From assembly GCA_021018995.1 (NCBI GenBank), contig CM037588.1, positions 137,389,725 to 137,453,724 on the forward strand: 64,000 bases of DNA, given 5' to 3'. A model generated the notes under the pieces. It was not told the origin of the DNA and searched no databases. It saw nothing but the letters and a program-made list of their open reading frames with translations. Within the stretch, counting starts at the first letter, position 1; every line of letters starts with the position of its first letter. Source of the stretch: Chloranthus sessilifolius (lineage: Eukaryota > Streptophyta > Magnoliopsida > Chloranthales > Chloranthaceae). Shown here one piece after another: positions 56,584 through 64,000 of this stretch. A program made the translations under genes and the position numbers.

Positions 56584-56751
56584 CTGAGCGTATATATTAT
56601 GCACGCCCGACCAAAAAATATAGATTTTGGCTGGGCGTATATATTATATACGCCTGGCTTAAATCCAGGGATTTTGGTTGGGCGTATATATTATATACGC
56701 CTGGCTATTTTCTGGGGATTTTGGCTGGGCGTATATAATATATACGCCTGG
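56584..56751. promoter_or_regulatory. Palindrome array in Tat leader upstream of gag
   Basis: Four copies at 56584-56609, 56631-56657, 56679-56704 and 56725-56751. Three are nearly perfect (CTGGGCGTATATA or its A/T-swapped form with TATATACGCCTGG). Starts are 46-48 bp apart and the spacers share GGGATTTTGG, so this is a short tandem array of palindromes. It lies between the 5' LTR and gag. Confidence 0.9.
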
Positions 56752-57268
56752 CAAAAACACTTATGTCAGCTTAGTTTGACAGTAAATAGCAAGCCCGAAT
56801 GTGGGTCTTTGAATTGGTTTCTTGGGAGAAATGCTCCTGGGGATTGCTGTGTATGTTATCGGGTCCCTCCTTTCGGTTTCCTAGGGATACACGGCTGAAT
56901 TTTGGGTTGTCTACGCTCTCACCAATGCGGGTTTTATGGCTTGATCGGAATTGGCAACCCAACCGATATACCTCCGGCGCAAGCGCCTTCTCAGGTACTG
57001 GAAGGGGTGGTTCTTTTCAGGATCATCACCACTAGGGCTGCCGCCTTACTGGGAACCGGGTAAGTTGTATCTGTGCCTAAACCCCCCAAAAACTACCCAA
57101 AAAACGTAAAAATAAATTTAATTATGTCCTCACACTGTTGGTTCACTTTTAATTATAGATTTTAAAAGGGGAGTGAAATTAAGTCCAAAAATTGGGTCGG
57201 GGATGACAAGCCCGTGCCGTCTCAACGGGCCGGCGTTCAATGGTGAGATATGATGACTGAAATGAAAA
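56752..57268 (-). other. Tat leader, middle part
   Basis: No gene was recognised. It contains a sense-strand region with a run of T/A (57080-57130) and a GC-rich tract (57000-57060). Confidence 0.5.
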
Positions 57269-57432
57269 GCGCACGTAGGCCCGCCAAACGGCTAAGGCTT
57301 GTAAATGATTAAAATTTAAATGATGTAAAAGTAAATGCGAGCGGGCCCGCCAAACGGCTAAGGTGGCTTAAATGACAAGAATTAGAAAAACAGGAATTTA
57401 AAGGCGCACGTAGGCCCGCCAATCGGCTAAGG
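57269..57432. repeat. Triplicated motif in Tat leader near the primer site
   Basis: GGCCCGCCAANCGGCTAAGG occurs three times (within 57269-57297, 57337-57363 and 57404-57432), about 67 bp apart, each preceded by GCGCACGTA or GCGAGCGG. GCC and GGC words make each copy able to fold on itself. The position 140-330 bases downstream of the primer site is where packaging or dimerisation signals lie in retroelements. Role inferred only from place. Confidence 0.75.
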
Positions 57433-57574
57433 CACTTAAAGGACTGAATCGTAGGGGTGAGTACATTAGTAAAAACAATAAAAATATAAAAAAAATAGCA
57501 GAAAATAAGAAAAAAAATAGCAATGGTTAGTAACAAAAAGAAAGGCCAACAAGAGGGGAAGCGCTAGGGTGATG

Positions 57575-57592
57575 TCCCCAGCAGAGTCGCCA
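57575..57592 (-). other. Primer binding site of Tat
   Basis: The minus strand reads TGGCGACTCTGCTGGGGA two bases after the 5' LTR, complementary to a tRNA ending TCGCCA. Ogre/Tat elements are reported to use a tRNA-Arg. I could not assign the tRNA from memory with certainty. Confidence 0.8.
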
Positions 57593-57594
57593 TC

Positions 57595-59191
57595 TGTGCG
57601 ACCATGGATCCTCTCGAACCCATCGCGGCGATGCGCTCGCTTTTTAGTGAAAATGTAGAGTCGCCACTCGGAGCTTTTGGTGACCCGGGAAACCTTCAAA
57701 TCAATATTTTGAGCACCGAAGTGCTAAATATGACTTTGATTTACCGGTCTTTGCCAAAGGCTCTAGGGTAGGGGCTTCGGTTATCAATCGGGAAGGGTTT
57801 AGGCATCCGATCAACCCGCATGTAGCGGTCTCTATCTATGGCCAAAAATGAAAATAAAAAGGGCGGAGTTCCCCCTTGCCCGAAGGCAATACGGTCCTAT
57901 CAAGCTTTAAGCCAAACCGAAATTTCGGCGGCGTAACAGCTTGAATCCTAGGACGGAGGAGACCCCAAGAAGGTAGAGGAAGAGAGGGGTGAGCCGGAAC
58001 TCACGGGCCCTTGTTGCACCGTGGAAGATCTTTGCTTTGGCGTGCTTCCGATGGCTTAAACGGTATGGAAATAGACTCTAATGCATAGATTTGATAGATA
58101 GGGAGTGTAGAGTGAAGCTAGGGAATAGATTCTAGCTAAAAGAAGGTGATCCCATGGTTGAAATGGAGTGGAATAGGTGATCTAAGCTTGCTGGAATTCT
58201 GGAAAATAAGTGACATTTTCTCTCACTAGGACTTTCTCTCTCTTAAGCTCTCTAATCAACCAAATTTTCCAACCAAAACTTCAACCCCTTAGGAATAAGG
58301 GGGCCTCTCTATTTATAAAGAAGGAGAGGGTTAGGGGCTTATTTAAGAGCTAATTGGTTTAGCAATTAGGTAATCCCCCATCTAAGGTTTTCTAGGTTTT
58401 TAAGGTCCTAGGGTTTTGGGAAACTGATTTTAATGGCGGATGATGGGGTGAGACCATGGGTGACTTAAGGGTTGCCAATAAGCTCAAAGGGGGTGCAACC
58501 AACCTCAAGACACCCACCTTAACTAAGGGGATGGTCAAAGGGTCAAACTAGATGAAGGAAATTGACGATTGATAAGATTCGAGCTAAGTGCGTATATATT
58601 ATATCGCCCTAGTTTAAAACGATAAATTTCACCAAAATCAGGGGAGTTTTGAGAAGATGAAGCCCGTGGTGGGTCCCACCTATACTGGGCATATATATTA
58701 TATACGCCCGACCAAATTTCCCCCCAAAATAGGCAGGCATATATAATATATACGCCTGACTAATCTGGGGCAAAAATGGCTGGGCGTATGTAATATCCAC
58801 GCCTGAGTAAAAGTCCTATGATTTTATGTGAGACTTTGAATTACCATAACTTTTGAACCGTAGCTCCAAATTGGGTGATCTTTAGCTTGTTGGAAAGCTG
58901 GAGAATCCCTCTTTCCAAAAGTATGTGGCTCATCCTTGGTAGTGGTCTATGTGAAGTTCTGTAGCTCTCCTCCCATCAACTGCCAGAAGGGTTTAAGTTA
59001 GGTCTGGGAAGGGATTCTAAGGTTTAGGGGTGATCTCTAAGGGTTGGGGGAATGGCTCTAAAGGGTTTGGGTAGATTCTTAAGGGTTCAGGGTAGATTCC
59101 TAAGGGTTCAGGGGTGCCATCGGAAGCATAGGGGTACATCTCTCCCGAAGTACAGATTGATCGGGCCTTGGGCCGAATTTGGGTGTCTACA
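57595..59191 (-). repeat. Tat 5' LTR
   Basis: This is the other LTR copy of the element, with TATA box at plus 58310-58317 and palindromes at 58588-58806. It reads into the leader at lower coordinates. The small frames at its ends are shared by both LTRs and are not genes. Confidence 0.95.
58588..58806. promoter_or_regulatory. Palindrome cluster in Tat 5' LTR (U3)
   Basis: Copies at 58588-58612, 58684-58711, 58733-58759 and 58780-58806, about 270-490 bases upstream of the TATA box in sense orientation. The second to fourth keep clear inverted arms (for example GGCATATATA/TATATACGCC). Confidence 0.85.
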
Positions 59192-59196
59192 GGAAG
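59192..59196 (+). repeat. Target-site duplication of Tat, right copy (GGAAG)
   Basis: Matches 21687-21691. The gag-to-protease frame of Athila B resumes directly here. Confidence 0.95.
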
Positions 59197-60119
59197 GAAT
59201 AAATGAGATTTTCAAGCAATTAAAAATTAATATTTCCTTCCTGGATGCCATCCGACAAGTGCCTGCTTATGCAAAATTTTTAAAGGAATTGGTCACAATC
59301 AAAAGAAAGACAAATATTTCGAAAAAGGCTTTCTTAGCCGAGCAGGTTAGTTCAGTGTTGCAAGCGAAACTCCCAATTAAATATAAGGACCCAGGTTGTC
59401 CTAGTATCTCAATCGTCATCGGCGATAACCGTATTGATCAGGCCCTTTTGGATTTAGGAGCAAGTGTCAACTTGTTGCCTTACTCTGTGTACAAGGAGCT
59501 CGAATTGGGAGAGCTTAAGACCACTGCGATGACCCTTTAGTTAGCTGATCAGTCCGTAAAGATCCCTCGAGGAATTGTAAAAGATGTCCTCATCAAGGTG
59601 GATTATTTTTACTTTCCTATAGATTTTGTTATTTTAGACACTGAACCGGTACCAAATTTGAAGAATAACGTTCTGGTGATTCTAGGAAGACCATTCCTAG
59701 CCACCTCCAATGCGCTAATCAATTGTTGAAACGGGATCATGAATCTGTCATTCGAAAATATGACAGTAGAACTCAACATATTTACTATTGCCAAGCAACC
59801 CATGGAGGATGACGAACATGCACAAGCCTGTCTAATTGATGAAATCGTGGAAGAATTATTTCATGCATCCGAAATTGAAGATCCTTTAGCAGTTTGTCTC
59901 GCGCATTTTGGAGAAACTTTTGATGTGGATCTGATGATCCAAGAAGTGAATCACATGTTGGACTCCACACCGCTTTTGGGAGAAGAAAAGAAAATAGATT
60001 TTGGAGATCAAATTGGATTAATCAAGGAAAAGCTGAAAGAGGAGGAGAAAGTGTTATTAGAACTTAAACCTTTTTTGGAAAAGCTTAAGTATGCCTACCT
60101 AGGGGAGAATGAAACTTAA
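59197..60119 (+). pseudogene. pol: Athila B protease region
   Basis: The frame resumes with NEIFKQLKINISFLDAIRQV, KFLKELVTIKRKTNISKKAF, the active-site segment QALLDLGASVNLLPYSVY (D-L-G-A), IPRGIVKDVLIKVD and VLVILGRPFLATSNALI. An acidic linker (EEKKIDFGDQIGLIKEKLKE) runs to a stop at 60117-60119. Stops occur at 59537-59539 (in the protease) and near 59726. The motif is intact. Confidence 0.9.
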
Positions 60120-61120
60120 CCTATCATAATCTCATCAAAATTGGATGCGGATCAGGAAGGCCAACTCATGAATGTGCTCAAAGATCACAAAAGTGCCATC
60201 AGATGGTCGATAAAAGATATCAAAGGCATTAGTCTGACGGTGTGTATGCATTGGATCCATTTGGAAGACAATGCTAAGCCCTCTAGGGAACCACAGAGGA
60301 GACTGAATCCTATAATGCAAGATGTGGTCCAAAATAAGGTAATAAAACTTTTAGATGCTGGAATCATATACCCCATCTCTGACAGTAAATGGGTTAGCCC
60401 CACACAAGTGGTCCCTAAGTAGTCGGGAGTCACAGTAGTGAAGAATGAGGACAACGAACTAATCCCTACAAAAATTCAAACAGGTTAGAGAGTGTGTATC
60501 AATTATCGGAAGTTAAATTTGATGACGAGGAAAGATCACTTTTCACTTTCGTTTATCGATCAGATGTTAGAAAGATTGGCTGGGCATAATTACTATTGCT
60601 TCCTCGAGAAGTGGCCGGTTATAACCAAATAGTCATTGCACCTGAGGATCAAGAGAAAACTATGTTCACATGCCCTTTTGGTACTTTCTCCTACCGACGA
60701 ATGATGTTTGGGCTTTGTAATGCGCCAGCTACATTCCAAAGATGTATGTTGAGTATTTTTTTGGATATGGTCGAACGATTCCTTGAAGTTTTCATGGACG
60801 ACTTTTCGATCCATGGAAACAGTTTTGCTGACTACTTGAATCATTTGTCGCTAGTGCTTGCATGTTACCAGGAGAAGAACCTTGTTCTTAACTGGGAAAA
60901 ATGTCACTTCATGGTTAAAGATGGCATTATTTTGGGACACATCATATCATCCCAGGGTATCGAGCTCGATAAGGCTAAAGTTAATTTAGTTGCTAATCTA
61001 CCACCACCGAGGATAGTTAAGGAAATAAGATCTTTTCTGGGACACACCGATTTTTATCGGCGTTTTATTAAAGATTTCAGCAAGATAGCGTGACCGCTAT
61101 ATAACTTACTTTCAAAGGAT
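60120..61120 (+). pseudogene. pol: Athila B reverse transcriptase
   Basis: Segments in order: RWSIKDIKGISLTVCMHWIH, SREPQRRLNPIMQDVV, SDSKWVSPTQVVPK, CINYRKLN, NQIVIAPEDQEKTMFTCPFG, FGLCNAPATFQRCM, the catalytic box VFMDDFSIHG with both Asp (60790-60815), GHIISSQGIELDKAKV and FLGHTDFYRRFIKDFSKIA. Frame breaks lie at 60419-60421, 60486 and at about 60595, where the GFSGY turn is lost. The reading stops at 61093 near the end of the domain. Confidence 0.9.
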
Positions 61121-62424
61121 GCCCACCTTGGTATGCGGATCTTGTCAATTACCTAGTCACCGAGCAATTACCTCACCAATGGTCTAAGAATGAGCAATCC
61201 ATTTTCTTAGCTCGAGTGAAATACTACTTTTTCGAAGATCCGTATTTATTCAAATACTGTCCCGATCAAATCATACGACGGTGTATTCCTGAAGCTGAGC
61301 AACCACGGATCATCTCGTTTTGTCATGAGTTAGCTCATGGAGGTCACTTTAGTTCCAAGAAGACTGCAGCAAAGATCCTCCAAAGTGGTTTTTACTGGCC
61401 GACGATCTTTAAAGATTGTCATCAGCATTGCAAATCTTGTCACAATTGTCAAATGCTGGGCTGGATCTCAAAGCACAACATGATGCCGCTCAATCTAATT
61501 TTAGAAGTTGAATTGTTTGATGTTTGGGGGATCAATTTTATGGGTCCTTTCCCGAATTCGTTTGAAAATACGTTCATCATCGTCGGGGTTGATTATGTCT
61601 CAAAATGGATTGAGCCTGTGGCGTGTAAAATGAATGATCACAAAGTAGTAATCAAATTCCTGAAGGATCAAGTGTTTTCACGTTTTGGTATTCCAAAGGC
61701 AATAATCAGCGATGGTGAAAAGCACTTTTGCAATAGAGTGTTCACCCAATTAATGAAGAAATATGGTGTTACATACAAAGTTGCTACACCATACCCTCCT
61801 CAGACAAGTGGCCAAGTTGAAGTATCTAATCGGAAACTTACGCGGATTTTAGAGAAAACAATCCATCCGAACCGTAAAGGCTAGTCGCTAAAACTGAATG
61901 ACGCTCAGTGGGCGTATCGAACTGCGTTTAAAACTCCAATTGGCATGTCACCTTATCGGTTGGTCTTTGGTAAAAGTTGTCACCTCCCGGTTGAACTGGA
62001 ACATCGAGCATTTTAGGCCATTAAGTCATTGAATTTCGGTCTCCTAAAATCTGGTAACCAGAGGGGTTTACAAATAAATTAATTGGAAGAAATCCGTACT
62101 GACGCATATGACCGTGCTAAATCTTACAAGGACCGTATGAAACGGGTCCATGATCAATCCATTTTACGTAAATCTTTCATTATTGGTCAACAGGTTCTCC
62201 TATACAATTCCTGGCTTCACCTATTTCCAGGGAAACTAAAACCCCGTTGGAGTGGTCTATTCAAAATCTCTCGAATACTCCCCAATGGGGCAGTTGATGT
62301 TAACAATCCGAGACACGGGAATATTTTTCGAGTTAATGGTCAAAGATTAAAACCTTTCCTCGAGGATGCAATTGCATTTCCTGACACTCTTTCCTTGAGT
62401 GATCCAATGGCTCACCCTAACTGA
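61121..62424 (+). pseudogene. pol: Athila B integrase, RNase H deleted upstream
   Basis: The reverse transcriptase end (LSKDA) joins at about 61120 directly to PWYADLVNYLVTEQLP-type sequence, which normally lies beyond RNase H, so roughly 0.7-0.8 kb including RNase H is missing. Then comes the zinc region (ELAHGGHFSSKKTAAKILQ, CKSCHNCQ) and the core with GINFMGPF in place of GIDFMGPF (61528-61545, first catalytic Asp changed to Asn), IISDGEKHF and [12 protein letters not shown]. After stops near 61883 and 62014 a C-terminal domain follows (QVLLYNSWLHLFPGKLKPRW). Confidence 0.9.
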
Positions 62425-64000
62425 GCAATTCATATGGTCGAGCTATCGACATTAAACTAGCGCTCATTGGGAGGCAACCCAATTTCGTCACATAAAAAAA
62501 AAAAAAAAAATTATAACTTTAGGATTTAGGATTTCTTTATTTCGTATGCTTAGTTCTAGATTATTAGTTTTTAGTTTAGTTTAGGTTGTTTTTAATTCCC
62601 AACTTAGTATAGTCACATACCTTCAATAAATTTTTATTCTCCCTTATTTGTCATGTTCCAATTTGATGCACATATTCTTTGCACCTGATCTTTGTATTGA
62701 GGTCCTTTTCAACAGGTTTGGGGGTGCCCTTTCTATTTAAATCAATGAGGACATTGTTATTATTCGGTTTGGGGGTATGGTTATCTATCTTTCATCACTT
62801 ATTTTTTTATTTATTTAGTTTGAAAAAAAAAAATTAAATTAAATTTGGAGCCATCATACATGAATTATTTTGCGATAGTTTTCAAACTTTAATTGATGAT
62901 AGGTGAATTTAATTTTGATAACATCAATGTCAGATCTTGAATGCTTGTATCTAAAATAATGACGCTTAATGTGATATTTTGTGAGTAATTTTGATATTCA
63001 TGCTTAGAATTTTTGCACTTATACCAAGCTAAGATTTAGAAATCGATGAACTATTTTGAACATTGAATCTTAGGTTCTTAGTGGAGACTAAACCCGGTAA
63101 GCTTTAGAGCCAAATATCCATCATTGATGAGTGAATACAACAACTCGAAGTTTTCTTTGGATACAAATTATTTTTGCATAATCTCATACATTTTATTTTG
63201 ACTTGTGACTTTGTATGATATTAAATTCATATTATTATGTTAGAATGTGCTGTATATCTACTCAAGACAAATAGGCAAGGTTATCATCTTCTGAGGACAT
63301 GATTGAAGGCCATCTTTGGCTCGTTTGTGCTTAAAATGCCCCACCTCATATAAATTTATCCTTCTAGTACCCCTTTGAGCCTATTAAAAAATTTGTCTTT
63401 ATGCATTCTTTGATAAGCCACGTTAACCTTTAACCCTTCATAATTTCTGAAAATTCAGCTTTACCCTTCTTATTTATGAGAAATTAGGAACGAGGGATAA
63501 GAATAAACAAAAAGAGAGTAAGTGGAGAGATACCGAGTTGTGGTGTTTACTGAGAGTGTATGGCAACAAAAAAAAAAAAAAAGGAAAAAAATAAATAAAA
63601 AAAATAGTAAAAAATAATAAAAAATATGAGGTGCTTCAAGAAAATGATATTCAAAAGAAGAAAAAGGAATGAGAAAAGAAAACAAAAAGAAGAGAAATAG
63701 AAAAATCAAAAGTTAGTTTCTTTTTCAATTTCTCAGAAATTTTGAATCCCAACTTCCAATTCTTTCTTACCCTTACCTGAGCCCCTTTACAACCCTACAA
63801 AAGACCTTCATGATCCACTCTTGCATTGGTAACTCCTTGTAGAGAGTAAATATGTGATATTTATAACACTTGATATGACATGCTTAGGATATACAAGTAT
63901 CTGTTCTTATGAGATTTATTTTTGCTCATTAATTGCATCGCGTTTCATTTATCATGTGAGACCTTTTTATTTATTTTGTATTGATTTCTCACATGTGTGC
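62425..64000 (+). other. Athila B 3' untranslated region
   Basis: It starts with the GGGAGGCAACCCAA motif (62470) common after Athila pol. Two GGTTTGGGGGT tracts (62718 and 62768) resemble polypurine tracts. From 63380 it is homologous to element C upstream of its 3' LTR. Poly(A)-rich runs lie at 62494-62510 and 63568-63640. No ORF3 is present, and the 3' LTR is outside the window. Confidence 0.75.

Larger units (their letters stand above)
21692..59191 (-). mobile_element. Tat/Ogre-lineage retrotransposon with two antisense genes, 37.5 kb with guest
   Basis: Two LTRs (1592 and 1597 bp, roughly 96% alike by eye) begin TGTGCGACC and end GTGTCTACA in window orientation and are flanked by GGAAG. 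Internal genes on the minus strand follow the Tat order: gag, protease, reverse transcriptase, RNase H, extra archaeal-type RNase H, integrase. Two plus-strand genes lie between integrase and the 3' LTR. Removing Athila C leaves about 23.5 kb, within the size range known for Ogre-type elements. Protease, reverse transcriptase and integrase all carry inactivating changes, so this copy could move only in trans. Confidence 0.95.
17758..64000 (+). mobile_element. Athila B element, split by the Tat element, 3' end outside the window
   Basis: The plus-strand Athila-type element has a 5' LTR (17758-19481), a primer site (19488-19505) and gag (19919-21691). After the 37.5-kb Tat insertion come protease, reverse transcriptase, integrase (59197-62424) and a long 3' untranslated region. 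The last kilobase (63380-64000) is homologous, in opposite orientation, to 30.5-31.1 kb of element C upstream of its 3' LTR, so B's own 3' LTR should begin a few hundred bases beyond the window. Element B lacks the ORF3 that C carries. Confidence 0.85.

Overview
The window is nuclear DNA of a flowering plant, almost certainly pericentromeric or other repeat-rich heterochromatin. Nearly everything recognisable belongs to LTR retrotransposons of plant Ty3/gypsy lineages (Athila, Tat/Ogre, chromovirus Tekay/Del type). I see no ordinary host gene, tRNA, rRNA or CRISPR array. The species cannot be told from the sequence. Layout: the elements are inserted into one another. A LINE-type 3' end (1-181) and anonymous sequence are followed by a truncated Athila-like element D (about 1850-5100). 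Its gag is cut at 5100 by a Tekay-like chromovirus (5101-16431, itself carrying a reverse-strand LTR-like segment, about 7.5-11.9 kb). The chromovirus integrase is cut at 16431 by an Athila-type LTR (A, 16432-17757), which is cut by Athila element B (17758 to beyond the window end). B is split between gag and protease by a 37.5-kb minus-strand Tat element (21692-59191, 5-bp target duplication GGAAG). The Tat is split by a minus-strand Athila element C (28820-42818, target duplication GTGTG). The Tat and C insertions are proven by both LTRs and matching target duplications; for the outer levels only the left boundary lies in the window. The Tat element (about 23.5 kb without its guest) reads on the minus strand: 5' LTR, tRNA-primer site, leader, proline-rich and repeat-rich gag, protease, G-patch segment, reverse transcriptase, RNase H, a second archaeal-type RNase H, integrase. 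Then come two genes in the opposite (+) orientation before the 3' LTR. The first is an eight-exon plant-mobile-domain (PMD) gene with every intron in phase 0. The second is a single-exon gene of the type found as antisense ORFs in Tat elements (DUF7745-like). Athila C sits exactly inside the last intron of the PMD gene. Short near-perfect palindromes (arms GGCGTATATA/TATATACGCC) are clustered upstream of every transcription unit of this Tat element: both LTRs, the gag leader, and each antisense gene. The Athila elements carry another recurrent device: pairs of the 12-bp palindrome TCAATCGATTGA separated by almost invariably 10 bp. They sit just upstream of the LTR TATA box and are repeated in the untranslated spacers of element C, about 24 pairs in all. 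Most coding regions are decayed (premature stops, frameshifts, lost catalytic residues, a deleted RNase H in B). The env-position ORF of element C is the one long intact reading frame. All percentages and counts are by-eye estimates.
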